A DNA stretch of 64,000 nt from an uncultured Formosa sp. (GTDB lineage: Bacteria > Bacteroidota > Bacteroidia > Flavobacteriales > Flavobacteriaceae): assembly GCA_913052445.1 (NCBI GenBank), contig CAJXDP010000002.1:62001-126000 (forward strand). Direction: 5' to 3'. The notes under the pieces were generated by a model, which saw nothing but the letters and a program-made list of their open reading frames with translations, had not been told where the DNA came from and did no database searches. This document shows positions 17,886 to 27,585 of this stretch, in pieces (the stretch's first letter is position 1; every line of letters starts with the position of its first letter). A program made the translations under genes and the position numbers.

Positions 17886-19943
17886 CTAATTCGGAGCATA
17901 ACGACTCAAAGCTGATTTCAATACCTCTAACCTGTCAAACGACATTTTTTTAGTTTTAAAATCCAAATACAATTCCATTTGGTCAGAATAGTGTATGCTT
18001 TCTGATCTTCGGCTATTCCCATAAGAAATAACAGATTCATAGTATGTTTTTTCTGGAGTAAAACGTACTAATCCTATGTAAGACTCTCCATGAGTGATTT
18101 TAATTTTTCCATCTTTATAATTCTCACCTCGCATAGCAGTAACTACATCTGGAAGTCCAAAAACAGGTAGTTCCTTATCTCCTCTTACTAGCTTTTGATA
18201 CTCTCCCAAACGAACACGTTCTCTATCAAAGTGAGTTTTCATATAGGCTTTGGTTACTTTTAAGGCTTTGAATAAAGTCTCACGAGTAAAAATACGATCT
18301 TCAGAAAGTTCATAGAAAAATTGACTCAGGTTATAATAAAGTAATGCATAAGCACCTGCTCCAAAAGATTCTGCATTTGTAACACGATCCCAATTTTGGA
18401 TTTCAGTCAACAATGCGCCAACTTCAGGATAATCTTCAGAATTCATATCAAATAATGGATTTAAATCCATGAAACTATAGCTCAAGGGAGTTGGTAACTG
18501 GTTATCGTATTTAATTCGTTTGAAACGTGCATAGTCAATATGCTCTTGTTCTTCTAGCAAATACAACAATCGGGTAGAACGATTATTGTCATAGGTTTCA
18601 AAATTCATTTCTTGCGCAAAATGTTCAATATTTGGGTTGTCATTTTTGCCAGATGACTTAAAAGGACTATGATTAGCATTGTAGACAAAACCAGAGTTCG
18701 GACTAATTACTTGAGGAAGGTCTTTGATGTCATAAAAAGTATTCCATAGTGTTTTACGAGTGTTTCCAGGAACCACATCAGTCCAGTCATAACCTTTATT
18801 TCGAATGGGAATTTTACCATTTGAAATATAAAAAATAGTATCGTTTCTATCGGCATAACCGATATTATAACCCGGTAGAGCTTTCATTTCTAGAGCTTCA
18901 TAAAACTCCGAAAAATTAGTTGCTTTGTTCATATACCACCATTGTTCCACAGCATTAATATTTGAGGTGCTTGGCGTCCGGACAGAATAAAAACCTGTTT
19001 TATTTTTAAGGGTTGGACCATAAATACTTCGGTAGAATTTTTTCTTAACTGGAATTTTAATTCCTAGAATTTTTAGATAAATTTTAGCTTTGAATTTTTC
19101 TAGCTTGTACGACTCGCCATCAACTATATATACCTCTTTTTTAATGGGATGCATCTCTAAAGCATATACATCTGCTTTATCAGGAAAATTAACTGTATGA
19201 GTCCAGCCAAGGTATTCATTGGCTCCAGTAAATAGACATGGAGAACCTGGAAAAGTAGCTCCAATAATATTGGTACCTTCTTCACTCACTAAATGAGCTT
19301 CATACCAAGAGGTAGGTCCTTCTAAAGGCTGATGCGTATTGATGGCCAAAAAGGTTTCATCAGACTGTGTTCTAGACCGACTAACCGCTAGTAAATTAGA
19401 GCCCTTAGTATCTTGATTAATGTCATAAGGCCAAGAGAGTTGGTTTTCAATTATGCCACTGACAAGATCAGAAGCTCCGTTAGAAATATATAACTGAAGC
19501 TGGGTGTAACGAAGTAATTTTTTAGGAGTGACCGGAAACAAAGAAGAATCGAGAATTTCATCAGGATATTTAGCGGCATAAGCATTTATTCCGTCTGTAA
19601 AGCCATGAAGCAACTCAATAAACTTTGGGTCGAGTGTATAAAACAGTTCGTTTACGGTATTTTCAGATTGTATTAATTGCACTAAAAAATCCGCAGCAGC
19701 TCCTTTTAAACCTATATTCTTACTTAATAAACCATTTCCAGCTAGGTAGGCTTGCTGTATGGTTTCAAAATCATCTTCGGCCTGAGCCCAAGCAAATCCG
19801 TAAGCAACCTCTGCGTCTGTAGATGCATAAATGTGAGGCACACCATATGAATCTCTCACTATCTCTATAGCATCTGGGTTAATTTGAGAGTTTATCGTAA
19901 AACTTGAAAGTAATAATAAAAAAATGCTGAAGCTAAATTTCAT
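17886..19943 (-). CDS. penicillin acylase family (peptidase S45) Ntn-hydrolase
   Basis: This is a 685-residue periplasmic precursor with a signal peptide ending near TINSQ. The alpha chain begins with IEIVRDSYGVPHIYA and GFAWAQAEDDFETIQQAYL. The autoprocessing site is readable as DTKGSNLLAVSRSRT, where the serine after glycine would become the N-terminal nucleophile of the beta chain. FLAINTHQPLEGPTSWYEAHL then matches the beta-chain start. The beta chain continues with TFPGSPCLFTGANEYLGWTHT and a late FGAGAYALLYYN. Family members cleave N-acyl bonds in beta-lactams, acyl-homoserine lactones or cyclic lipopeptides; this one is closest in style to the PvdQ/aculeacin group. The substrate is not known. 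Confidence 0.9.
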   Translation of the reverse strand: MKFSFSIFLLLLSSFTINSQINPDAIEIVRDSYGVPHIYASTDAEVAYGFAWAQAEDDFETIQQAYLAGNGLLSKNIGLKGAAADFLVQLIQSENTVNELFYTLDPKFIELLHGFTDGINAYAAKYPDEILDSSLFPVTPKKLLRYTQLQLYISNGASDLVSGIIENQLSWPYDINQDTKGSNLLAVSRSRTQSDETFLAINTHQPLEGPTSWYEAHLVSEEGTNIIGATFPGSPCLFTGANEYLGWTHTVNFPDKADVYALEMHPIKKEVYIVDGESYKLEKFKAKIYLKILGIKIPVKKKFYRSIYGPTLKNKTGFYSVRTPSTSNINAVEQWWYMNKATNFSEFYEALEMKALPGYNIGYADRNDTIFYISNGKIPIRNKGYDWTDVVPGNTRKTLWNTFYDIKDLPQVISPNSGFVYNANHSPFKSSGKNDNPNIEHFAQEMNFETYDNNRSTRLLYLLEEQEHIDYARFKRIKYDNQLPTPLSYSFMDLNPLFDMNSEDYPEVGALLTEIQNWDRVTNAESFGAGAYALLYYNLSQFFYELSEDRIFTRETLFKALKVTKAYMKTHFDRERVRLGEYQKLVRGDKELPVFGLPDVVTAMRGENYKDGKIKITHGESYIGLVRFTPEKTYYESVISYGNSRRSESIHYSDQMELYLDFKTKKMSFDRLEVLKSALSRYAPN

Positions 19944-20017
19944 AAAAAAAAATTAATAAAAGGGCGAAGATATGTAATTGAAAAGTTTGATTAAAACATT
20001 TCAAATAAAAACTACTA

Positions 20018-20713
20018 TTACTTAGTCAATGAAAACGCAATGGCGGCCTCACAATGAATAATCGTGGTGTCAAAAAAAGGTATTTTTATATCTGATGGCT
20101 GAATTAAAAGAGGGATTTCTGTGCATCCTGCAATAATTCCTTGAGTACCTGAAAGACGAAGATTTTCAATGATTGATAAATATCTAGCTTTAGTTTCTGA
20201 TTTAAAAATACCTTTACTCAATTCTTCGTAAATGACGTCATGTACAAATTGACGATCTTCAGGCTCACTAGGGATTACAGCTTCAATTCCAAACTCGGAA
20301 AGTTTTGTTTTAAAAAAATCATATTCCATCGTAAACTTAGTTCCAAGGAGACCAACTTTGGTTAGCCCTTTTTTGTGAATGGCTTTAGCTGTAGCCGTCG
20401 CTATATTTATAACAGGGATTTGAAGGGCTTTTTCAACTTTATCAGCGACATGATGTAAGGTGTTGGCACACAAAATAATACCATTAGCTCCTGAGTTTTC
20501 GAGATGTTTACATGCTGATATTAGTTCAAGTGTGATACCATCCCAATCGTCCACAACCATCCTATCTACAATTTTTTGAAAATTAAAGGAATAAATAAAA
20601 CACTCAGAAAAATTTAAATCTCCTAGGCCCTTATTAACACCTTGATTGATTTTAGTATAATAATCAACAGTAGATATCCAACTCGTCCCACCAACTAATC
20701 CAAGTACTTTCAT
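20018..20713 (-). CDS. aspartate/glutamate racemase family protein
   Basis: The 231 residues fit the cofactor-independent aspartate racemase family. They start KVLGLVGGTSWISTVDYYTKIN, carry the first catalytic cysteine in GIILCANTLHHVADKV and the second in GIIAGCTEIPLLIQ. The usual thiol pair is intact, so it should interconvert L- and D-aspartate (or glutamate). It lies 74 bases upstream of the acylase gene on the same strand, so co-transcription is possible. Distinguishing Asp from Glu or a broad-specificity racemase needs biochemical data. Confidence 0.9.
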   Translation of the reverse strand: MKVLGLVGGTSWISTVDYYTKINQGVNKGLGDLNFSECFIYSFNFQKIVDRMVVDDWDGITLELISACKHLENSGANGIILCANTLHHVADKVEKALQIPVINIATATAKAIHKKGLTKVGLLGTKFTMEYDFFKTKLSEFGIEAVIPSEPEDRQFVHDVIYEELSKGIFKSETKARYLSIIENLRLSGTQGIIAGCTEIPLLIQPSDIKIPFFDTTIIHCEAAIAFSLTK

Positions 20714-20826
20714 AAATTTTTATTATTGTATTGTTCACTAATATAACGAACTAAAATTTATGATTTTTTTTTAATAAAATATTTATCAAATAAATATTAA
20801 GTAAATTAGTGGTTTAAAACAATTTA

Positions 20827-22518
20827 TTGCCAACATTAGACGCATCTGAAAACGAACTAGGGTATAGAAAAGCTAAACACCTTTTAAGAAGAGCCTGTTT
20901 TAGTTACTCAAAAAATACTCTTGACTTATTTGCAACTCTTACAGCTGAAGATGCTGTTAATGAGTTATCAATTGAACCTACTTTGTTTTGGGAACACCCC
21001 TATGACCCAGTAGTAAACTCAGAAACTGGATTCCCTGATGGGTTTTGGATGCATACAGAAAATACAACTCCTCAAGACTTCACAATTGGACACTTTAGAA
21101 AAAAAGCAATCATTTCAGCATGGTGGTGGTATAATGCACAGAAGCAAAATAGTTTAAAGCACAAACTTATTTTTTTTCTTCATAGCTGTTTCACTTTGTC
21201 AAAACATGATGGAGTGCCTAAATCTTCATACTTCTATGACTATCTAAGACTATTAGATTTCTATGCTTATGACTTAAAAACACTTGCCAAGAAAATTACT
21301 TTTGATAATTCGATATTATATTATCTTGATAATAATACAAACAACAAAAATAATCCTAACGAAAATTACTCACGAGAATTTTTAGAACTTTTTACAATTT
21401 TAAAAGGTGAACAAATTGGAGAGGGAAATTACACAACCTACACAGAAAGTGATATTCAAAATGCTGCAAAAGTTTTTTCTGGAATAAAAACCAAACCGCT
21501 CAGAGACACTCTTGATCCTGATACCCAAATCCCTATGGGATATGTAAATACTGGACAACATGAGACTGCAGATAAAACATTTTCATCAGCTTTTAACAAC
21601 CAAACAATTTCAGGACAATCTACTCAAGAAGGAGTTATTCAGGAAGTAGATGATTTTGTTGAAATGATTTTCTTACAAGAAGAAACTGCAAAATCATACT
21701 GTAGAAAATTGTATAGATTTTATGTAAAAAGTGAATGGAATCAAGAAGTTGAAGATGACATCATAAGTCCTCTAGCAGACTTACTTATTGCCAATAACTT
21801 TAACTTACTCCCGGTTCTAGAAACTCTATTGATATCTCAACATTTCTATGATGAAGACACGATTAATAATTCCGATGAAATAATTGGTAGTATTGTAAAA
21901 AGTCCTATTCAACTAATTAGCGAAACAATTAATTTATTGGATATCTCTTTATTAAATCCAGAAGCTAGCGCCAATAATCCACCTGCAACTTTTAGCGAAG
22001 AACAGCTAAATTTTAAAAAATTTTATTACAATTTCGCATATTTATCTTTTTTTACAAGCACTGCATTAAGACCATTTTCACCAGAAACAGTAGCTGGATA
22101 TCCAGCTATGTATCAATCCCCTAGTTTTGATAGAAATTGGTTTACTTCTAACACTATCATTGGACGGTATAAACTAATAGAATGTTTTATTAGTGGTCAG
22201 AATAAAATTAATAACAGCGGAGCTAACATAAGAGCTTACTTTGACAGTGTTGAATACGTAGAGAATTCTGGTAATTTTAGTTTAGCAAATGATGCTAGTA
22301 CTTTAGTTACAGAGATTGCTGACTTACTTTATTGTGAATCAATTGACAGTACTAGAGTCACTTATTTTGTATCTATTTTAACTGATGGTCTTGAAGAATA
22401 TTATTGGAGTTCTGCATGGAGCGATTATCTTAATACAGGCAATCAAGTTCAAGTAAAAATACGACTCGATGCTTTATTTACAGCTATGATTAACGCGGCT
22501 GAATTTCAATTAATGTAA
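20827..22518 (+). CDS. DUF1800 family protein, TTG start
   Basis: The 563 residues begin with the diagnostic N-terminus ASENELGYRKAKHLLRRACF (residues 6-25). LIFFLHSCFTLSK, NNTNNKNNPNENYSREFLEL and a late RPFSPETVAGYPAMYQSPSF follow, all typical of DUF1800. An in-frame stop at 20815 leaves TTG at 20827 as the only start that keeps the family N-terminus; the next methionine would delete it. No signal peptide is visible. The DUF1501 gene starts 10 bases downstream. The DUF1800-DUF1501 pair recurs in many Bacteroidetes and Planctomycetes, but no function is established. Confidence 0.9.
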   Translation: MPTLDASENELGYRKAKHLLRRACFSYSKNTLDLFATLTAEDAVNELSIEPTLFWEHPYDPVVNSETGFPDGFWMHTENTTPQDFTIGHFRKKAIISAWWWYNAQKQNSLKHKLIFFLHSCFTLSKHDGVPKSSYFYDYLRLLDFYAYDLKTLAKKITFDNSILYYLDNNTNNKNNPNENYSREFLELFTILKGEQIGEGNYTTYTESDIQNAAKVFSGIKTKPLRDTLDPDTQIPMGYVNTGQHETADKTFSSAFNNQTISGQSTQEGVIQEVDDFVEMIFLQEETAKSYCRKLYRFYVKSEWNQEVEDDIISPLADLLIANNFNLLPVLETLLISQHFYDEDTINNSDEIIGSIVKSPIQLISETINLLDISLLNPEASANNPPATFSEEQLNFKKFYYNFAYLSFFTSTALRPFSPETVAGYPAMYQSPSFDRNWFTSNTIIGRYKLIECFISGQNKINNSGANIRAYFDSVEYVENSGNFSLANDASTLVTEIADLLYCESIDSTRVTYFVSILTDGLEEYYWSSAWSDYLNTGNQVQVKIRLDALFTAMINAAEFQLM

Positions 22519-22528
22519 ATTTTTATAT

Positions 22529-24166
22529 ATGAAGAGACGTCAATTTATAAAACTTACTAGCACAGCATCAGCTGCAAGCATGTTGCCTTTTGAAATCCAG
22601 GCTTCAATGAAGCTAGTAAACTCGTTTTATAATTGTGATGTATCAAATAGAAAATTAATTTTAGTAGAACTTAACGGTGGGAATGACGGATTGAATACAG
22701 TAATTCCTATTAGTGCATATACAGATTATCAAACACTAAGACCAAATATTCATATTCCCTCTTCTCTATTTCTGCCCTTAAACAATATCGACTCAAATCT
22801 AACAGGCACAAATCAAGATATTGCACTGCATCCACAACTGACAGGATTTTATGATTTATATGCGCAAGATCAACTTCGTATCATTCAATCTGTAGGATAT
22901 CCTTCACAAAATAAAAGTCATTTTGGATCCCAAGATGTTTATGCTACTGGAAATGATGGTAATAATTGGAACAATGGAGATCAGAGTGGATGGATTGGAA
23001 GATTTATGGAGCAAAACTATACTGATACTATTCCGACTACCTACCCATTAGGTATTCAAGTTGGATCAAACACTACCTCTTTAGGGTTTCATGGAGAAAT
23101 TGAACATGGACTTGCTTTAAACCTAAGTGGTCAAGATTCTGAAAACTTCTATTCTATTCTTAGTGGACTTGCTGGCTCGCCACCCAATAATATCCCTAGT
23201 TCTGATTATGGATTAGAATTGCAATACATCATAGACACTGACATACTATCTAACCAATACTCGCAAGTCATATCAACTGCTTTTAATAATGGAGAAAACA
23301 GTACCACAGCAAATTATCCAGACACCAATTTAGCTGATCAACTAAAAACAGTTGCTCGACTGATAAGAGGAGGAATAGAAACTAAGGTTTTTATGGTTAA
23401 ACTTGGAGGATTTGACACACATAACAATCAAAATCAAGCGAGTGGAGATATACAAGGAAGGCATAGTGTTTTAATGACTGAGTTGTCTGGAGCTGTTGAG
23501 TCTTTTATGACCGACTTAAATGCGGATAACTTAGCAGATAATGTTTTAGGGGTTACCTTTTCTGAATTTGGCAGAAAAGCAAAAGAAAATGGAAGTCTGG
23601 GAACAGATCACGGAGAAGTAGCACCAATGTTTGCTTTTGGTAAGCCAGTCAAAAGTGGTGTTTCTGGTATTAATGTAGATCTAACTGAAGCTGTACAAAC
23701 TAATAATTTCCAAGTGCAAACTGTTCAACATGATTACCGTGAAACGTTTACAACTATAATGCAGGACTTTTTAGGAGCTTCTAGCAGCGTTATTGATTCT
23801 ACATTTCTTGATAACTTATCCGATGAAAGTTTTGTAGATTATAAAATTACAGATTTAATTAAAGCCGATTATACTGTTGCTGAGGACTGTTATACAGAAG
23901 CATTAACCATTGCTGAAACTCCTTCAGAAAATTGGTCGGTATTTCCAAACCCATTTAGGACATCATTTTTTATAATATCAGAAAACTACGAGCTGGAAAC
24001 TCAATTTGAACTACGAAATCAATTATCTCAGAGAGTACTTAAAGGAATATTAAAATTTAATAACGGAAAAGCAACAATAGATGCCTCCCAATTACAAAAC
24101 GGAATATATTTCCTTGTGGTCAAAAACTCAATGGAGAGCAGCAGTCATAAATTAGTTAAATACTAA
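22529..24166 (+). CDS. DUF1501 family protein with Tat-type signal and T9SS C-terminal domain
   Basis: The 545 residues begin KRRQFIKLTSTASAASMLPF, a twin-arginine signal (RRQFIK). The DUF1501 domain follows (about 38-430), an alkaline-phosphatase-like fold: LILVELNGGNDGLNTVIP, NKSHFGSQDVYATG, KVFMVKLGGFDTHNNQNQ, TFSEFGRKAKENGSLGTDHG. The conserved Asp and His residues would bind metal. The last 75 residues form a T9SS sorting domain (WSVFPNPFRTSFFI, NGIYFLVVKN, ending LVKY). The protein should cross the inner membrane folded and then leave by T9SS. It is co-transcribed with the DUF1800 gene. The role is unknown; the family is often called sulfatase-like. Confidence 0.9.
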   Translation: MKRRQFIKLTSTASAASMLPFEIQASMKLVNSFYNCDVSNRKLILVELNGGNDGLNTVIPISAYTDYQTLRPNIHIPSSLFLPLNNIDSNLTGTNQDIALHPQLTGFYDLYAQDQLRIIQSVGYPSQNKSHFGSQDVYATGNDGNNWNNGDQSGWIGRFMEQNYTDTIPTTYPLGIQVGSNTTSLGFHGEIEHGLALNLSGQDSENFYSILSGLAGSPPNNIPSSDYGLELQYIIDTDILSNQYSQVISTAFNNGENSTTANYPDTNLADQLKTVARLIRGGIETKVFMVKLGGFDTHNNQNQASGDIQGRHSVLMTELSGAVESFMTDLNADNLADNVLGVTFSEFGRKAKENGSLGTDHGEVAPMFAFGKPVKSGVSGINVDLTEAVQTNNFQVQTVQHDYRETFTTIMQDFLGASSSVIDSTFLDNLSDESFVDYKITDLIKADYTVAEDCYTEALTIAETPSENWSVFPNPFRTSFFIISENYELETQFELRNQLSQRVLKGILKFNNGKATIDASQLQNGIYFLVVKNSMESSSHKLVKY

Positions 24167-24176
24167 ATTATAAATT

Positions 24177-25010
24177 TTAACGTCGCCTCATTCGATTGTC
24201 ACGAAACTCTACCATTTTATCATTGATTATCGTTCTGTATTCTAGCTTAGTAACTTTTTTTCCTTTGCTAGGTGCTTCAATCTCAATAACTTCATCTGGA
24301 TTAAGAACTAATTTTGAACATAACATAGTTGTATTATCGGCACTTACTTCTAAAATTAAACCTGGAAGCCCCCAATATTCTAGAGGCCCATGTCTAACAG
24401 GGATTTGTGGAGCATACCAAGCTTCAATTAGTGTTATCTTAATTTCTTTTGTTTGAACAGAGTCGCTTTCGGGCTCACTTGTTTCTCTAAGATTATCCCA
24501 TGAAAATGAGTACCAAGCTAGTTCATTTGAAGGAATTGATGCAGTTGCTTTAAAACAAGTATAGTTACCAATTTTTTTTGTGTCCGATTCAAGTTTCCAC
24601 TCAATAGGCTGTAATACATCATTGACAAGAAACTTTTTTCCATAAAACTCTTGCTCTTGTAGTTGTGTATTTGTTTTGACGTTTTTGTATTGTACTCCAG
24701 GAGCAAAGTTTTTACCCCAAGAATCCGTAGCACCCGAAATGGCATCTAATTGATCTTCTTCAACAAACAAAGATTCCTCTTTATTAAATGACAAAACATA
24801 TCCCTTTTCAAGTCTGTTTTTCATACGCGCTTCAATTTGCTTTTTTTGCACTTCACTTAGTCTAGCACCCCAATCACCTAATTCCATTTTAGATTTGGAA
24901 AAATAATAGGCTTTTGCTTGAAATTCTCGTACAGGTTTAATGCTATTTACGCTGGTAGAGATTAAGAAAATAAAAAATAATATTAAAACAGAAAAAAAAT
25001 TTGACTTCAT
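24177..25010 (-). CDS. GLPGLI family protein
   Basis: This predicted secreted protein of 277 residues contains the family-naming motif in LEYWGLPGLILEVS (about residue 225). Other family features are YFSKSKMELGDWG, FLVNDVLQPIEWKLESDTKKI with NYTCFKA after it, and AWYAPQIPVRHGP. The ATG at 25010 is chosen because the hydrophobic signal follows at once (SNFFSVLILFFIFLIS); an earlier ATG at 25034 adds 8 residues. GLPGLI proteins are Bacteroidetes-specific and of unknown function, often found with TonB receptors or peptidases. It is convergent with the DUF1501 gene. Confidence 0.9.
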   Translation of the reverse strand: MKSNFFSVLILFFIFLISTSVNSIKPVREFQAKAYYFSKSKMELGDWGARLSEVQKKQIEARMKNRLEKGYVLSFNKEESLFVEEDQLDAISGATDSWGKNFAPGVQYKNVKTNTQLQEQEFYGKKFLVNDVLQPIEWKLESDTKKIGNYTCFKATASIPSNELAWYSFSWDNLRETSEPESDSVQTKEIKITLIEAWYAPQIPVRHGPLEYWGLPGLILEVSADNTTMLCSKLVLNPDEVIEIEAPSKGKKVTKLEYRTIINDKMVEFRDNRMRRR

Positions 25011-25034
25011 AAACAAGGGTTTTAGATTTAACAA

Positions 25035-25438
25035 ACAAACTATTTAGATCTTCTTAAACAAAGGTATTTATAAATAAATTGCTTTTTTTATAAATTAAAA
25101 ATAGTAAAAGATTTTATATTTCTGTTATGGTTTCCAATAAAACTGGTTTTAATCAATCGTCAGAATAATTAAAAATAATAGAAATTATATCAGAACTAAG
25201 TTCAACTTGCGTAACTCCTTAATTACATTTAAAAATAAAAAAACAACTTAAAATTTTTGAGATGTTTTTTTTTACAATAAATTTTAATTTTAATTGGTTT
25301 TCATACCCTAAGTTGATTATTTCTTTGAGTCGTTTTCTTTTACTAATTTAGGACCAAACAATGTACACTTAAAATTACCTAAAGTTGGACCTATGCTACT
25401 CCATAATAACCCTTATAAAAAAGTAATACAAAAAATCA
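25035..25438. other. gene-free AT-rich stretch
   Basis: About 400 bases between the GLPGLI gene and the oxidoreductase gene hold no convincing gene, RNA or terminator. The left half is A/T-rich runs; the right half (from about 25315) has slightly higher GC and a 70-codon open frame without a good start that runs out of frame into the next gene. No clear promoter motif was found. Confidence 0.5.
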
Positions 25439-26440
25439 ATGAACAAACAAGTTATATTATCACAACGCCCTATTGGGATGCCTACAGAGTCTACTTGGAC
25501 ATATCAAACAACAGAAATTCCTGAACTTTCGGATGGAGAAATTATTATTAAAAACCATTACATTTCATTAGATCCCGCAATGCGAGGATGGATTCGCGAA
25601 GGCAAATCTTATATTGACCCTGTAGAAGTGGGAGCAATCATGCGTGCAGGGACTGTAGGTGAAGTCATAAAAGTCAATAACAATCCGAAATTTAAAGTGG
25701 GTGATTTTGTTTGTGGCTGGGGAGGTGTACAACAGTACTCTTTGACAGATGGAAAAGGGTTTCATCTCGTTGATCCAACTAAAGCAGCACTAGAATGCTA
25801 TTTAGGAATTATAGGGATGCCGGGAATGACCGCCTATTTTGGAATTTTAAAAGTGGCAGAGCTAAAAGAGGGGGATATTGTTCTTGTTTCAGGTGCTGCT
25901 GGTGCTGTTGGTAGTTTAGTAGGGCAAATTGCTAAGATAAAAGGCTGTCGAGTTGTCGGAATTGCAGGCGGAAAAACCAAATGTGACTACCTAATTAATG
26001 AACTCGGATTTGATGCTGCTATTGATTACAAAAACGATAATATATTCTCTGGTTTAAAAACTCATTGTCCAAAAGGAATAGATGTGTTTTTTGACAACGT
26101 TGGAGGAGCTATTTTGGATGGGGCACTTACCAAATTAAGAATGAATGCTAGAGTTGTCATTTGTGGTGCAATTTCTCAATATAATACGACTACGAAACCG
26201 AAAGGACCCAGTAACTATTTATCACTATTAGTAAACCGTGCTTCCATGAAAGGTATGGTTGTTTTTGATTATCAACAGCAATACCCAGATGCCATTGCAG
26301 ATTATATGAAATGGACCCAAGCTGGATTAATCAAAAGTAAAGAAGACATTTATGAGGGAATTGAAAACTTTAATGACACCTTTTTACGACTCTTTTCTGG
26401 AGATAAAATTGGAAAGTTAATTTTAAAAGTAAATAATTAA
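25439..26440 (+). CDS. NADP-dependent oxidoreductase, MDR family (prostaglandin reductase/YncB-like)
   Basis: The 333 residues match zinc-free medium-chain reductases: SLDPAMRGWIREGKSYIDPV in the N-terminal GroES-like domain, GIIGMPGMTAYFGILKV, and a Rossmann domain with VLVSGAAGAVGSLVGQIAK and GCRVVGIAGG. DVFFDNVGGAILDGAL and RVVICGAISQYN follow. The structural-zinc cysteines of alcohol dehydrogenases are absent. Relatives (leukotriene B4 dehydrogenase, curcumin reductase CurA, YncB) reduce the double bond of enones with NADPH. It probably acts in the cytoplasm on reactive carbonyls. The physiological substrate is unknown. The nitronate monooxygenase gene follows 160 bases downstream on the same strand. 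Confidence 0.9.
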   Translation: MNKQVILSQRPIGMPTESTWTYQTTEIPELSDGEIIIKNHYISLDPAMRGWIREGKSYIDPVEVGAIMRAGTVGEVIKVNNNPKFKVGDFVCGWGGVQQYSLTDGKGFHLVDPTKAALECYLGIIGMPGMTAYFGILKVAELKEGDIVLVSGAAGAVGSLVGQIAKIKGCRVVGIAGGKTKCDYLINELGFDAAIDYKNDNIFSGLKTHCPKGIDVFFDNVGGAILDGALTKLRMNARVVICGAISQYNTTTKPKGPSNYLSLLVNRASMKGMVVFDYQQQYPDAIADYMKWTQAGLIKSKEDIYEGIENFNDTFLRLFSGDKIGKLILKVNN

Positions 26441-26600
26441 TATCCCTATTTTTCTCCACGAGATTTTGGAGATTCGTTGGTGTTCTAACTTACAACTATT
26501 ATATTGCGATAACAATTAGTGATGCATCCATTATCGGCTAGATATGCTTGAGACTTTGGATATCTCTATTAAATTTTGAAAAAAATACAATAATATTATT

Positions 26601-27578
26601 ATGAGTAAAGCTTCGTTTATAAAAGAATTATCGATCCCTGCAATTGCAGCTCCAATGTTTTTAATTTCAGGTCCAAAACTTGTAATTGAATGTTGTAAAA
26701 ATGGAATAGTAGGTACGTTTCCGGCCCTAAACCAACGAACAAGTGAAGGCTTTGAGGAATGGCTTATTGAAATTAAGACTGCACTTTCTGATTTTGAAAA
26801 AGAAACGGGTACAAAACCGGCACCATTTGGAGTTAATTTGATTGTACACCAATCCAATCCACGTGTACAAGCAGATTTAATGCTGTGTGTTAAACACCAA
26901 GTACCTATTATCATCACTTCATTAGGAGCTGTACCTCAACTAGTAGAAGCAGTTCATAGTTATGGAGGATTAGTTTTCCATGACGTTATAAAAAAACGAC
27001 ATGCTGAAAAAGCTTCTGAAGCAGGCGTCGACGGACTTATTGTAGTAGCCGCAGGTGCTGGAGGGCATGCAGGGACCATTAACCCAATGCCTTTAGTGGC
27101 TGAAATTAAAAGCTTTTTTAAGAAAACCGTAATTCTTTCAGGATGTATTAGCAATGGGCGTGATATCGCTTCAGCTATGCAAATGGGGGCAGATGCTGCT
27201 TATATGGGCACACGATTTATAAACACCAAGGAAAGTAAGGCACCCAAGGAATACAGAGATATGATTATTTCTAGTGGTGCGAATGATGTTGTTTACACTG
27301 CTGCGATCTCCGGGGTAGCAGCTAACTTTTTACGTCCAAGCATGGAAGCTATGGGAATTACTGAGGAAATGCTAAGTCAAGAAAAGAAAATTGATTTTGG
27401 TAAAGAACTCACTCCTTCTGAAAGTGAAGCGAAGGCTTGGGCTACTATATGGTCAGCGGGACAAGGGGTAACAAATATTAGTGATTCCCCATCAGTTGCA
27501 GAACTTATCGCTTCAATGAAAGAAGAATTTAGGCACTCTATAGAGTCACAATACAAACTTCTAGACACTTATAACTAA
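26601..27578 (+). CDS. nitronate monooxygenase family flavoenzyme
   Basis: This is a 325-residue FMN-binding TIM barrel: IAAPMFLISGPKLVIECCKN, GTFPALNQRTSEGFEEWL, FGVNLIVHQSNPR, IIITSLGA, VDGLIVVAAGAGGHAG with the HAG motif, ILSGCISNGRDIASAMQMGA and AAYMGTRFINTKES. These match the 2-nitropropane dioxygenase (nitronate monooxygenase) family, which oxidises propionate-3-nitronate and similar toxins to aldehydes and nitrite. Members are often annotated loosely and some are quinone reductases. It follows an NADPH reductase gene, and both are plausible detoxification enzymes. Confidence 0.88.
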   Translation: MSKASFIKELSIPAIAAPMFLISGPKLVIECCKNGIVGTFPALNQRTSEGFEEWLIEIKTALSDFEKETGTKPAPFGVNLIVHQSNPRVQADLMLCVKHQVPIIITSLGAVPQLVEAVHSYGGLVFHDVIKKRHAEKASEAGVDGLIVVAAGAGGHAGTINPMPLVAEIKSFFKKTVILSGCISNGRDIASAMQMGADAAYMGTRFINTKESKAPKEYRDMIISSGANDVVYTAAISGVAANFLRPSMEAMGITEEMLSQEKKIDFGKELTPSESEAKAWATIWSAGQGVTNISDSPSVAELIASMKEEFRHSIESQYKLLDTYN

Positions 27579-27585
27579 TAGGACT

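Noticed and set aside
25315-25525. 70-codon open frame ahead of the NADP oxidoreductase gene, with a protein-like stretch (LKLPKVGPMLLHNNPYKK)
   Set aside because: No start codon in a sensible place, no recognised family, and it runs out of frame into the next gene. It may be chance in AT-rich DNA.
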